A DNA stretch of 64,000 nucleotides from Janthinobacterium sp. (GCA_025360045.1 JANYCY010000056.1:1-64000), one strand, 5' to 3'. Shown: positions 47,089-56,822, counted from the first letter of the stretch. A program made the numbers and translations. Notes: a model not told the origin generated them from the sequence alone.

Positions 47089-47835
47089 TTACATCTGTTT
47101 AAATAAATGGGTAAAGCTACGGCTGACTTCTAGTTTTTCGCTTAGGCCATTCACTTTAACCAATAAACGCCCGCGCAAATCCTTCACCACGCCTTCAATT
47201 GCCTTGCTATTAACCAAGGTGGCGCGGTGAATTTGCCAAAAGAGATCAGGATTAAGTTCTTCTAATAAATCACGCACGGGTTTTCTAATTAAAGCTTCGT
47301 AATTTTTAGTTTGCACCCGCGTATATTTTTCATCCGATTGAAAAAATAATACTTCCTCAACCGGAATCAAACGTAATTCCTGCCCCATCGATGCCTGTAT
47401 CCACTGTAAATAAGCAGGCTTATTGCTAACCTGCTTGGCAATTTGTGCAATTAACGTTTGCATATCATTGGGCGGGCTAGCGAGGCGTTTTTTTAAACGC
47501 TCTACCGTTAAAGCTAAGCGTTCAGTGTCCGCAGGCTTTAATACATAATCAATTGCGCCATGCTCAAACGCTTCTACCGCATATTGATCATAAGCCGTTA
47601 CAAACACCACATGGGTTAATTGCGAAATGGCTTGCGCTGCCTCTAAACCTGTCAACCCTGGCATGCGAATATCTAAAAAAGCAAAATCAGGACGATGCGC
47701 TAATGTTTGGCTAATCGCTTCTTCGCCATTTTTGGCCTCAGCAATGATTTCTAATTCTGGCCACACCTGTGCAAGGCGTAGTTTTAATTGATCACGCATT
47801 AAACGTTCATCATCGGCAATTAGCGCAGTAGGCAT
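47089..47835 (-). CDS. LytTR-type response regulator (AlgR/LytR family)
   Basis: The 248-residue regulator has a receiver with DDE at 8-10 and phospho-Asp55 in FLDIRMPG, and a C-terminal LytTR DNA-binding domain (about 145-246) with FFQSDEKYTRVQTKNYEALIRKPVRDLLEEL and HRATLVNSKAIE. LytTR proteins bind direct repeats and often control surface or competence genes and peptide signalling. It is the last gene of a three-gene operon with the LytS-like kinase and a small secreted repeat protein. Confidence 0.93.
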   Translation of the reverse strand: MPTALIADDERLMRDQLKLRLAQVWPELEIIAEAKNGEEAISQTLAHRPDFAFLDIRMPGLTGLEAAQAISQLTHVVFVTAYDQYAVEAFEHGAIDYVLKPADTERLALTVERLKKRLASPPNDMQTLIAQIAKQVSNKPAYLQWIQASMGQELRLIPVEEVLFFQSDEKYTRVQTKNYEALIRKPVRDLLEELNPDLFWQIHRATLVNSKAIEGVVKDLRGRLLVKVNGLSEKLEVSRSFTHLFKQM

Positions 47836-47861
47836 GGCAATCCTTTAAGAAATAGGCTCAT

Positions 47862-49169
47862 TTATGTTGCCAAAGTATAAGGCACTTCAATGGTAATACA
47901 CACACCCGATGGCTTATTTTCTGTAATGGAAAAAAGGCTATTTCCTTTATAAAGCAAAGCCAGCCGCTCTCGAATATTTTGCAAGCCCAATCCTGTGCCG
48001 CTGCTTTTGGCCATACCAAAACCCAGACCATTATCAATCACACTAATTCTTAATTTCTGGTGCGCAATTTCTGCAAACACGCTTAAGCTTCCGCCTTCTG
48101 TTTTAGGCTCTAAGCCATGCTTAATGGCGTTTTCAACCAAGGTTTGCAAAATCATCGGCGGAAAAGCCGCCGAGCGTAAGCCTTCGGGGATATGGATATT
48201 AAATTCTAAGCGCTCTTCCATACGCATTTTTAATAGTTCTAAATACGCCGCCACCATATCGGCCTCACGCCCCAAATGATTGCTAGTGGCATGATCCCGT
48301 ATCTGCGGCAACACTTGGCGCAAATACTGAATCAGGCTGCGCTGCATAGCAGATGCGCGTGGTGGATCGGTTTCAATTAAATACTCAACGGACGCCAAGG
48401 TATTAAATAAGAAATGTGGCTCAATTTGTGCCTGCATCATTTGTATTTTGGCCTCGGCCACTTGCCTTAATAAGGCTTCCCTTTCAGATTCTTTTTGTGC
48501 TTCTCTGGCAAGGGCTTCGGCACGTTTTTTTCCACCCATGAATACTTTAATGCCCAACAACATCATTACAAATAAAAACACCCAATTACTCACGGAAACT
48601 TGATTGATGATCACGGGTTCGGGTGGCGTGTTTTTTTCAAGCCCACATATATAATCGCTCACGGCATCAATCAATTCATTTTTATCATCTGGAGATAAAA
48701 TACTTTCCTGAATTACGCTTAAATTGGCAATTTTGTCATGCAATTTTTTCTTGAATTTCTCTTTATCGTGGCCTGCTTTTGCCATGTCGGCTTGTTCTTT
48801 TGCTGCATCCGCTTTTTCTTGCTCTGCTTGCCGCTGATCTGCACCTTGATCGACTTGCTTCTCCCATACATCAGATGATTTGTCTAATGGATTAGGGCTT
48901 GCTTCTTTTTCCCCATCCTTGCGTGGCGCATGAATCACAACAGGCGGCGCAGGAGGGACCGGCAAAGCAACGGGGTATTCTGCTTTTCTAAAACCATTAA
49001 TCCCATCCTCGATCGCGCTCCCCATAATCATCAATAAAATCATTAAGAAAATAAACTTACCCCAGCCCATCTGAATCACCCAAACAGCCAGCCGGTCAAA
49101 TACTTTCTTCGAATAATCAAACAACTCATAGAAACGCGCTTTGATTATTTGTATATTTTTATCATTCAT
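47862..49169 (-). CDS. LytS/AlgZ-type sensor histidine kinase with a large extracytoplasmic loop
   Basis: The 435-residue kinase has two membrane helices (about 38-52 and 194-212). Between them lies a loop of about 140 residues with a Pro-rich start (70-80) and a highly charged, helical stretch (100-150) that looks like a coiled coil. The cytoplasmic part is a His_kinase domain with His252 in QIEPHFLFNTLASVEYL, followed by HATPase motifs VENAIKHGLEP and GTGLGLQNIRERL. It is 26 bp before the LytTR regulator gene and 27 bp after the secreted repeat-protein gene. The loop is not a sensor family I recognise. Confidence 0.9.
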   Translation of the reverse strand: MNDKNIQIIKARFYELFDYSKKVFDRLAVWVIQMGWGKFIFLMILLMIMGSAIEDGINGFRKAEYPVALPVPPAPPVVIHAPRKDGEKEASPNPLDKSSDVWEKQVDQGADQRQAEQEKADAAKEQADMAKAGHDKEKFKKKLHDKIANLSVIQESILSPDDKNELIDAVSDYICGLEKNTPPEPVIINQVSVSNWVFLFVMMLLGIKVFMGGKKRAEALAREAQKESEREALLRQVAEAKIQMMQAQIEPHFLFNTLASVEYLIETDPPRASAMQRSLIQYLRQVLPQIRDHATSNHLGREADMVAAYLELLKMRMEERLEFNIHIPEGLRSAAFPPMILQTLVENAIKHGLEPKTEGGSLSVFAEIAHQKLRISVIDNGLGFGMAKSSGTGLGLQNIRERLALLYKGNSLFSITENKPSGVCITIEVPYTLAT

Positions 49170-49196
49170 ACGCAGCCTTTATATTTGCACGATGTT

Positions 49197-49661
49197 TTAC
49201 ACGCCATAAGGCATAAAAATATTAATTCTTTTCACCAATATCATTGATGGTGTAGTGGTATTAAAAAAAACCCCATCGCCCTGCTCTGCGGCCATGATCA
49301 TTGATGGCAATAGCGGAGCGTGTTCTCGCTTAGCAATCACTTCTATTCTTGGTAATTTAATAATTACTGCGTTTTTAGCCAGTTTTGTATCAGGCACGGC
49401 CATTTCTGTTGGCATTTTATTAATTGCATTATGACGCTTTCCAATTACCTCTATTCTTGGCAACTTAATAATCACTGCGTCTTTAGCCAATGGCGTATCA
49501 AATGCGGCTAACTTTATTGGCGCTTTATTGATTTCATCATGACGCTTTCCAATCACCTCTATTCTTGGCAACTTAATAATCACTGCGTCTTTAGCAATAG
49601 GTGCAGCAAAAACAGGAGAAGAAATCATCAGTGCAGTAGCAATCAACATTAAGGCTTTCAT
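49197..49661 (-). CDS. Secreted protein with three 36-residue repeats, unknown function
   Basis: The 154-residue product has a signal peptide (1-20, ending VFAAP) followed by three copies of a 36-residue unit whose core is AKDAVIIKLPRIEVIGKRH; the third reads AKNAVIIKLPRIEVIAKRE. At DNA level the units are spaced exactly 108 bp (starts of CTATTCTT at 49343, 49451 and 49559). Each core ends in a Lys-Arg pair. Linkers between cores differ, and a non-repeated tail of about 40 residues follows. I chose ATG 49661 over a TTG five codons earlier. It heads an operon with a LytS-like kinase and a LytTR regulator. I do not recognise the family; the LPRIEVIGKR string recalls TonB-box-like segments, which is only a resemblance. 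Confidence 0.8.
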   Translation of the reverse strand: MKALMLIATALMISSPVFAAPIAKDAVIIKLPRIEVIGKRHDEINKAPIKLAAFDTPLAKDAVIIKLPRIEVIGKRHNAINKMPTEMAVPDTKLAKNAVIIKLPRIEVIAKREHAPLLPSMIMAAEQGDGVFFNTTTPSMILVKRINIFMPYGV

Positions 49662-49797
49662 GACATTCTCTTGCAAAGTTGGAGTAATGTCACTTTAAAC
49701 AAAGCCATTCCTAGGCGAAATAGCGCTGCGATCAAGTGTAAAAAGTGAGGTTTAAACTGCAAAAAAGCATGGATAGGATGCAAAGGTCGATTTATTT

Positions 49798-49957
49798 AGG
49801 ACTTAGCTTATATTTAATTTCCCCGTTTTGAAACGTCGTCATTCCCGCATGCTTTTGGCGGGGATCCAGCTGCGCGACTGGATCCCCAATAAAAACACTC
49901 GGGGATGACGGTTTTTTTAGATTAACCATACACAGGAAGTTATTTCGAGCTACATCC
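49798..49957. repeat. Dispersed element, family D (copy 2)
   Basis: It begins AGGACTTAGCTTATATTTAA, contains CGTCATTCCCGCATGC, GGATCCAGCTGCGCGACTGG and CTCGGGGATGACGG, and ends GGAAGTTATTTCGAGCTACATCC. Order and ends match copy 1 at 45846-46002. The central GCGGGGATCC and GGATCCCC parts make a hairpin. Confidence 0.78.
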
Positions 49958-49961
49958 TTAT

Positions 49962-50030
49962 AAAATCTTGTTTTCCTCCGTGAAACTCCGTGTCCTCATT
50001 GGCCTCCGGTGGTTCAAGACTTAGGTTTTA
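49962..50030. repeat. Family B repeat, right half, after the MltF-like gene
   Basis: TTTTCCTCCGTGAAACTCCGTG, CCTCCGGTGGTTCAAGAC and TTAGGTTTT match the right half of family B. It directly follows the family D element. Confidence 0.65.
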
Positions 50031-50042
50031 CTAAACAAACCC

Positions 50043-51440
50043 TTATTTAAGCTCGCTCGCAGCAGAAGCCACCTCATGCTTTTTACGGGCTTTTTCAGCC
50101 GCCTGATAGGCGATGTAATAGCGGCTAACGGTAGAGACATAATCAACCATGCCTTTGCTTACTGATTTTAAAGCCACTTTTTCTACATTACCTAGCCAGC
50201 GATTTCGATCCAAGCCTTGGGCCGCGGCCTGATTTCGTAATTGCTGCACGCGGCCCTCGCCTGCGTTATAGGCAGCGATCATAAAATACAGCTGGTCTTC
50301 ATCATTGATGCCAGGATTATTAAAAAAGTCGCGTAAATGACCGAGATAGCGCGCGGCAGCGGTCACATTCCCCTCGGCCTCGTGCGGATTTTTAACCCCC
50401 ATATTGCGTGCCGTATTCGGGTTAATTTGCATCACGCCCGTAGGGCCTTTTTTACGCACAATAGAATTTAAACCGGTTTCTTTTTGACCAATTGCCGCTA
50501 ATAACAGCCAATCTAAATTATTCGCCGCCGCTACGATTTGAAAAACGGGGGCAAAGAAAGCCAGCTTGTCCAAGGAGCCGAGTTTTTCTGAGCTTTGCAC
50601 CTTACCATCGGCTACGAGAAAGCGTTTGGTGGCCGTTGCAGCCCGCTCAATCAAGCCAGATTTTTCTGCAAAGCGATTTAATGTAGCAAGCAGCACACTA
50701 TCTTCTTTACGCACCGCCCATGCCACAGGCACGCGTTCTTCAACACAGCTAATCGATTTTAATTTGGGCCATGTTTTGCCCCATAAACCCAAGACAAAGC
50801 TACTGGCCAATGTGGTTTTATCTGCGCCTTTATTTATTTGCGCGAGCAGCATTTCACTGCTCACCCCTGGGGCGGCGCTTTCCACTTCAAACTCATTTGC
50901 CCCCGCTCGGCGGCGAGTATCATTAAAATCACCGAATAAACGCTGAGCATAGCTACTGGCGGGCAGTGTAAGAGTGCGGTTCTCTTCTGCTCCCGACACG
51001 GTACACCAGCGATCTTGTAAATAGGGGGTAGAAAACGCCACCAGCTGCTTAGCGCCTTCCGTGACAGGCATCAGACCTGCGGCAATATCCCCGCGCCCAG
51101 CTCGGAGTGCGGGAATTAACTCACCGGCATCCACAGGAATAAATTGTAAGCGGATAGGAGGGAGGGTTTTTTCTCGGCCTTGATTAAGCGTTTTTTCAAA
51201 CTCGGTGAACATACTGTATTCCACACCATACTGACGGCCATTCTTAATAAAGAAAGTGGAGGGCCCCAGAGCCACCAAGACGCGCAGCCGCTCTGGTGGA
51301 TGCTCGGGATCAAAATCAGCGCCTGTTGCCGCCAATTGAGTAGGCTTACTTAAAGTCGGATGCGTACTTTTTACACTCGCCACGGGCTTGGCCCAAAGCG
51401 GGGTTACAAGGAACAAACAGAGCATTAAGAATCGTATCAT
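50043..51440 (-). CDS. MltF-like membrane-bound lytic murein transglycosylase
   Basis: The 465-residue protein has a signal peptide (1-17), an N-terminal SBP_bac_3-type domain (about 52-275) and a C-terminal SLT transglycosylase domain. Glu321 in AIGQKETGLNS is the expected catalytic acid, followed by GPTGVMQINPNTARNMG and YNAGEGRV. This two-domain order is that of MltF, which cleaves peptidoglycan glycan strands to 1,6-anhydro products and is controlled by its regulatory domain. I chose ATG 51440 because the upstream 45 codons are not protein-like. It is divergent from uup. Confidence 0.88.
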   Translation of the reverse strand: MIRFLMLCLFLVTPLWAKPVASVKSTHPTLSKPTQLAATGADFDPEHPPERLRVLVALGPSTFFIKNGRQYGVEYSMFTEFEKTLNQGREKTLPPIRLQFIPVDAGELIPALRAGRGDIAAGLMPVTEGAKQLVAFSTPYLQDRWCTVSGAEENRTLTLPASSYAQRLFGDFNDTRRRAGANEFEVESAAPGVSSEMLLAQINKGADKTTLASSFVLGLWGKTWPKLKSISCVEERVPVAWAVRKEDSVLLATLNRFAEKSGLIERAATATKRFLVADGKVQSSEKLGSLDKLAFFAPVFQIVAAANNLDWLLLAAIGQKETGLNSIVRKKGPTGVMQINPNTARNMGVKNPHEAEGNVTAAARYLGHLRDFFNNPGINDEDQLYFMIAAYNAGEGRVQQLRNQAAAQGLDRNRWLGNVEKVALKSVSKGMVDYVSTVSRYYIAYQAAEKARKKHEVASAASELK

Positions 51441-51669
51441 TCGCGGTTTCCGAGTTTGCTTTTGCTTGATTCTAAAGGCACAAGGTCGATTGTTCCAATA
51501 CTGTAGGTATCGGCTTGGGCCGCCCTGCCGTATAATCGCCGCTAAGATTTTTGTTGGCAAATCAATGCACGCCACCGTCTCAGCCCTTACAAGCTCAAAC
51601 AGAAGTGCAATAGTTGTCCTGTATATTTAAACATTCAAAACAAGCAAAACCCCTGCTTCAAGGTATCAA

Positions 51670-53568
51670 ATGCCCATTTTAATTGTAGAAAACGCCCATC
51701 TTGCCTATGGCCATGTCCCACTCTTAGACGGTGCCAGCTTTATTCTTGAGCCCGGCGAGCGCGTGGGTCTGATCGGCCGCAATGGCGCGGGCAAGTCTTC
51801 CATGCTCAAAACAATTGCTGGCGTCAACAAGCTAGATGACGGTGTGATTCGCCTCGAAACAGGCGCAAAAATGGCTTTTGTTTCACAAGAGCCTGTGTTT
51901 GATATGGAACAAACCGTTTACGAAGCCGTGGCCGAAGGCCTAGGCAGCGTGCGTCAAGTGCTGATTGATTACCATGCAGCCCTGCAAACCCTCGATGACA
52001 GCGAAGAAAGCCTGACTCATCTGATGGATTTGCAACACGAACTCGAAGCCCAAGATGGCTGGCGCCTCGATTCCTTGATCGCCTCAATTATGTCTCACCT
52101 CGATTTGCCTGCTGAAACAAAAATTGGCGCTTTGTCAGGCGGCTGGAAAAAACGCGTGGCCCTCGCCCGTGCGCTGGTTTCTGAACCGCAACTCTTGCTA
52201 CTGGATGAGCCAACCAATCACTTGGATGTGAGCGCAATTGAGTGGCTGGAAGAGCTGCTGAAAAACTTTGCCGGTAGTGTGTTGTTTATTACCCACGATC
52301 GACGCTTCTTGGATAATATTTCCACCCGCATTATTGAGCTGGATCGTGGCAACTTAACCAGCTTCCCAGGCAATTTCAAAGCTTATGAAGTCAAAAAGCA
52401 AGAATTGCTTGAGCAAGAAGAATTTACCAATAAGAAATTTGACAAAGCTTTAGCGCAAGAAGAAGTGTGGATACGCCAAGGTGTAAAAGCCCGCCGCACC
52501 CGCAATGAAGGCCGCGTTCGTCGCCTAGAAGCTTTACGCATCGAGCGCAGCCAGCGCCGCGAGCGTGTAGGTAATGTCAGCTTTAATGTGGATGCAGGGG
52601 ACAAGTCCGGCAAGTTGGTTGCCGAGCTAGAAAACGTGACTAAGGGCTATAACGGCCGCACGCTGATCAATAACTACAGCACACGCTTGATTCGTGGCGA
52701 TCGCATTGGTTTAGTTGGCCCGAACGGCGCAGGCAAGACCACCTTGCTGAAAATGATTTTGGGTGAATTGCAGCCAGATCAGGGTGTGGTTAACTTAGGC
52801 ACTAATTTACAAGTAGCCTACTTCGATCAATTCCGTGAGCAGCTCGACGAAAACGCCACCGTGATCGACACCATCAGCCAAGGTAATGATTTCATCGAGA
52901 TTGGTAATCAGCGCAAGCATGTAATCAGCTACCTCGAAGAATTTCTATTCGCGCCCGCTCGCGCACGCAGCCCAGTTAGCTCCCTATCTGGTGGCGAGCG
53001 TAATCGCTTGCTGCTGGCGCGTTTGTTTACTCGCCCAGCCAATGTCTTGGTATTGGATGAGCCAACCAATGACTTGGATATCGACACGCTAGAGCTGCTC
53101 GAAGAACTGCTATCTGGCTACTCGGGCACGGTATTCTTAGTCAGCCACGATCGCGCCTTCCTTGATAACGTCGTGACGCAAGTCATTGCCTTTGAGGCCA
53201 ACGGTGTGCTGATTGAAAACGCCGGTGGTTATGCTGACTGGATGGAAGCCAAAGCACGGATGGCTAGCCTCGCCCCTGCCGCGCCAGTTGCCACACCTAA
53301 AGCCAATGCCCCACAAGCCAAGCCAGCGGAGCCGGTCAAAGCCAAGAAAAAGCTTTCTTTTAATGACGCTCGGCTTTTAGAGCAATTGCCATTACAAATT
53401 AGCGCACTCGAAGCTGAAAAACTGGACATCCAGCAGCAATTACTTGATGCCAGCATCTATCGCAACGGCCCAAAGCTGGCGCAGGATATGCAACGACGTA
53501 TTGATGAGCTAGATGGCCTGATTCTTGAAAAAATGAATACTTGGGAAGAGTTAGACGCTAAGTCTTAA
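51670..53568 (+). CDS. uup: ABC-F family ATPase Uup
   Basis: The 632-residue protein has two ABC domains without membrane segments: Walker A GRNGAGKSS (about 36) and GPNGAGKTT (about 350), signatures LSGGWKKRVALARAL and LSGGERNRLLLARLF, and Walker B LLLDEPTNHLD and LVLDEPTNDLD. The interdomain linker is rich in Arg (KARRTRNEGRVRRLEAL). A C-terminal coiled coil (about 565-630) distinguishes Uup from EttA. ABC-F proteins act on the ribosome; Uup also affects transposon excision and growth competition. A TATAAT at 51531-51536 may be its -10, without a clear -35. Confidence 0.93.
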   Translation: MPILIVENAHLAYGHVPLLDGASFILEPGERVGLIGRNGAGKSSMLKTIAGVNKLDDGVIRLETGAKMAFVSQEPVFDMEQTVYEAVAEGLGSVRQVLIDYHAALQTLDDSEESLTHLMDLQHELEAQDGWRLDSLIASIMSHLDLPAETKIGALSGGWKKRVALARALVSEPQLLLLDEPTNHLDVSAIEWLEELLKNFAGSVLFITHDRRFLDNISTRIIELDRGNLTSFPGNFKAYEVKKQELLEQEEFTNKKFDKALAQEEVWIRQGVKARRTRNEGRVRRLEALRIERSQRRERVGNVSFNVDAGDKSGKLVAELENVTKGYNGRTLINNYSTRLIRGDRIGLVGPNGAGKTTLLKMILGELQPDQGVVNLGTNLQVAYFDQFREQLDENATVIDTISQGNDFIEIGNQRKHVISYLEEFLFAPARARSPVSSLSGGERNRLLLARLFTRPANVLVLDEPTNDLDIDTLELLEELLSGYSGTVFLVSHDRAFLDNVVTQVIAFEANGVLIENAGGYADWMEAKARMASLAPAAPVATPKANAPQAKPAEPVKAKKKLSFNDARLLEQLPLQISALEAEKLDIQQQLLDASIYRNGPKLAQDMQRRIDELDGLILEKMNTWEELDAKS

Positions 53569-53772
53569 AGCGGTTTTACTGCATCCTGTCCAACGTAAGC
53601 AATGTGCGCGAGGAAAAGTTCGGCTTGAGATAGATTTCTCGGATTTTTAAAACGGGCTGGTGCTGACTAAACGCCCAGCCCAGTGATTCAACGAAAAAAT
53701 ACGTGAAAGATGAGCAAAGCTGGCTTTTCCGCAGTCCGAGCCACATGACGTTCAAGCCGCTTAAGTGAATAA

Positions 53773-53808
53773 CGTATTGCGACGCTCATCTAGAGCGTTC
53801 GCAATACG
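53773..53808. other. Inverted repeat hairpin before the multi-PAS kinase gene
   Basis: CGTATTGCGACGCT (53773-53786) and AGCGTTCGCAATACG (53794-53808) pair along 14 bases with one bulge, around a 7-base loop. No T run follows on either strand. It lies about 50 bp before the kinase start, so it may be an operator or leader hairpin. The rest of the 290-bp gap shows nothing I can name. Confidence 0.5.
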
Positions 53809-53858
53809 CTATATATATGTGAAGCCATCACGACGCATCTCATCCAAATTTCTATGCC

Positions 53859-56753
53859 ATGAACCGGTTTTTCACCCAATTACTGCGCCCAACGGGCTCC
53901 GCTTCCTCACTAAAGCTGCTGCGAGGCGGCCTTATTCTGCTGTATGCCATCTTAGCGATCGTCACCACGCTCGCTCTGATTTTAATATCCATCAATGACT
54001 ACCAAGAAACGATTAAAGAAGCCGAACGCAGCAGCCTATCGCTCGCCCGCTCCCTTGATGAGCACGCCACCCGCACGTTTGTATCGGTTGAGCAATCCAT
54101 GCAAAATATCGTGGAAAATCTTAATCAATTTGGCGGAGTCGATCATGCCAATGAATTGCAAACGCATCAAATTTTGCAAGATAAAGTCACCCTAACACCA
54201 CAAGTGCGCGGCATTATCACCATTGATAGCAAAGGCTATATCCAAAGCCATGGCTTAGAGTACCCCACTCGGCATGTTCATTTAGCCGACCGGAGCTATT
54301 TTAAATATCACCAGCAATTTCATGATCCCCGCCCAATGATAGGCAATCCTGTACTCAGCCGCACGGACGGGAAATGGTTGATTCCTGTGACGCAAAGAAT
54401 TAAAAAAAATGAAGGTGAATTTGGCGGCGTCATTTTGGCAGGGGTAGAACCGCAATACTTTATTCAGTTTTATCAATCTCTTAAATTACCAGACGGCAGC
54501 CATGTGCATTTACTACGCAGCGATGGCGTTATTTTACTCAGCTACCCCTTTGACGAAACACAAATCGGCCGAAATTTACGCGAGGTTGATCCGCTTTTAT
54601 TTGAACAGCGCCGCCTGCAAGGCTCTAGCGTCTACCCTAGCACCTCAAATAACACGCAATTACTAACGGCTTTTCATACGAGCCAAAGCACTCAACCGCT
54701 GATTATTCTGGTTTCTACTGATCGTAATACCTTATTAAATCGCTTTAATAATGATTTAATTGCCCGCGCCATTGCAGGGCTCAGTTTTATGCTTATTATT
54801 TCTTGCTTACTTTATTTGCTATTACAACAATTACGCCGTGTAGAAACGATTGAAGCTCGACTACACCTGACCCAATTTACCGTTGATGAAGCCCCCGATA
54901 TTATTCTTTGGACGGATATATCCGGCCAGATCTGCTATGCCAATCGTGCCACATCAATCAGCACCAGCTTTACACAAAATGAACTCCTTAAATTACATTT
55001 TTTCGATATTTTTCCACAAATAGATCAGGCCCAATGGCAGGTTTTCTGGGACACTCTGATAGTAGAAAAACGCCTGCTCTACACAACTTATCAAATTAAT
55101 TCACAACAGTTACAGCTACCTGTTGAAATCACTTTCAGTCGAATTACTTTTTCGGATGCCGCCTATCTCTGCGCGACCGTGCGTGATATTTCTGAGCAAC
55201 AAAATAGTGAACACGAATTACGCCGCCACCGAGATCATTTACAAGACCTCGTATTAGAGCGCACCGCCGAAATTCGCTCCGTATTAGATGCCAGCCCTTT
55301 AGCCATTATGCTTTCTGTAAAAGGCACGATTCGTTTAGTTAATCCTGCTTTTGAAACATTATTTGGCTATAGCACCGCTGAAATCACCGATATGCCGACC
55401 GATATGCTTCACGCTTCAACACAGGATTTTAGCGCCTATAACAAACCCATTCGTGATGCAATCAAGAACAAGGGCACTTACCGCGGTGAAATGGAATTAT
55501 ATCGCCGCGACACCTCCCGTTTTTGGGCGATGGTTTATGCAAAAGAAATGGTAGAGGGAGATATCAGCAAGGGGCTGATTTGTGTCATCGAAGACGTCAG
55601 CGCCGCACGGATTGCAGCACATGCGCTCAAGCAATCAGAGCGACTTAAACGCACCATTATTGAAGGCACCGCCGATGGCTTTATTTTAATTGATAGCCAA
55701 AGCCATATTGTGGATATCAATCAAGCATTTTGCCAACAACTAGGCCTTAGCCGAGAAACCCTTATTGGTAGGCAACCCGATCAACTATGGCCAGAACACG
55801 CAGACGCGATCTTTCCCGACAATTTATCTAGCCAGCATGTTCGCTCCAATCATGCAGGCGAAGTCACCTTGCGCTCGGCGGGTGGTGAAGTCCGGCCATT
55901 TTTAGTAAACTCAGCCTGTATTTACGATGAACATCATCACTTAGAATATGCTTTTGCCTTCCTGACTAATATTTCAAAATTAAAAGAAGTGGAATCCCGT
56001 TTACTGGAAGCCAAAGAAGCGGCAGAAGCCGCCAATATGGCAAAATCAATTTTCCTTGCCAATATGTCGCATGAATTACGCACCCCGATGCATGCCATTT
56101 TATCTTTTTCAGAAATTGGCCTATCTAAAGTTGACAATACAGATCGAACCAATTTAGTTCGCTACTTTGAACGGATTCATTCTAGTGGCAATCGCCTGCT
56201 TATTTTACTCAATGATCTTTTAGATATGTCACGTCTTGAAGCCAATAAAATGCGCTATAGCAAGATGAATTACGATTTAAAAATCATTGCCAAACAGGCT
56301 GCAACCGAGCTGGCCACCCTTATTTCTAGTAAACAAATCCGGCTAATATTGGACTCCCCCACTCAAGCTATTTTACTGACCCTTGATAAAGCACGGATTA
56401 CGCAAGTTATTATTAATTTACTCTCCAACGCCATTAAATTTAGCCCAAGCGGCAATGAAATTCACATTCACTTTATAGAAAATGCACAGCTTAAAAATGG
56501 TAACGCCGCCATGGGATTAAGCGTTAGAGATCACGGACTGGGCATTCCAGAGGGTGAGCTTGATTTGATTTTTGATAAATTCATCCAAAGCAGCCGCCTC
56601 AATGGGCACGCCAGCGGCACGGGCTTGGGGCTAGCCATTAGCCGCCAAATCATGACCGATCATGGCGGTGAAATCTATGCCGAAAACGCCGAGGACGGTG
56701 GAGCCATCCTTAGCATCTTGCTGCCCATCGAGCCCCCAGACAAAACGCAATGA
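53859..56753 (+). CDS. Multi-PAS sensor histidine kinase with a Cache-type periplasmic domain
   Basis: The 964-residue protein has membrane helices at about 22-45 and 303-323 flanking a double-Cache-like sensor (with DRSYFKYHQQFHDPRPMIGNPVLS), then three PAS domains (about 335-450, 470-585 and 595-710), a coiled linker, HisKA with His738 (MSHELRTPMHA) and a HATPase domain (NLLSNAIKF, SGTGLGLAIS). No receiver domain or adjacent regulator gene is present, so its partner lies elsewhere. It is followed by prfC 69 bp downstream on the same strand. Confidence 0.91.
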   Translation: MNRFFTQLLRPTGSASSLKLLRGGLILLYAILAIVTTLALILISINDYQETIKEAERSSLSLARSLDEHATRTFVSVEQSMQNIVENLNQFGGVDHANELQTHQILQDKVTLTPQVRGIITIDSKGYIQSHGLEYPTRHVHLADRSYFKYHQQFHDPRPMIGNPVLSRTDGKWLIPVTQRIKKNEGEFGGVILAGVEPQYFIQFYQSLKLPDGSHVHLLRSDGVILLSYPFDETQIGRNLREVDPLLFEQRRLQGSSVYPSTSNNTQLLTAFHTSQSTQPLIILVSTDRNTLLNRFNNDLIARAIAGLSFMLIISCLLYLLLQQLRRVETIEARLHLTQFTVDEAPDIILWTDISGQICYANRATSISTSFTQNELLKLHFFDIFPQIDQAQWQVFWDTLIVEKRLLYTTYQINSQQLQLPVEITFSRITFSDAAYLCATVRDISEQQNSEHELRRHRDHLQDLVLERTAEIRSVLDASPLAIMLSVKGTIRLVNPAFETLFGYSTAEITDMPTDMLHASTQDFSAYNKPIRDAIKNKGTYRGEMELYRRDTSRFWAMVYAKEMVEGDISKGLICVIEDVSAARIAAHALKQSERLKRTIIEGTADGFILIDSQSHIVDINQAFCQQLGLSRETLIGRQPDQLWPEHADAIFPDNLSSQHVRSNHAGEVTLRSAGGEVRPFLVNSACIYDEHHHLEYAFAFLTNISKLKEVESRLLEAKEAAEAANMAKSIFLANMSHELRTPMHAILSFSEIGLSKVDNTDRTNLVRYFERIHSSGNRLLILLNDLLDMSRLEANKMRYSKMNYDLKIIAKQAATELATLISSKQIRLILDSPTQAILLTLDKARITQVIINLLSNAIKFSPSGNEIHIHFIENAQLKNGNAAMGLSVRDHGLGIPEGELDLIFDKFIQSSRLNGHASGTGLGLAISRQIMTDHGGEIYAENAEDGGAILSILLPIEPPDKTQ

Positions 56754-56822
56754 GTGCCTTGATCCGTGCTTATCCATCGTAATTAACGTAAAATCGCTCT
56801 TTTGCTTTTTTGTAGCCCTTAC

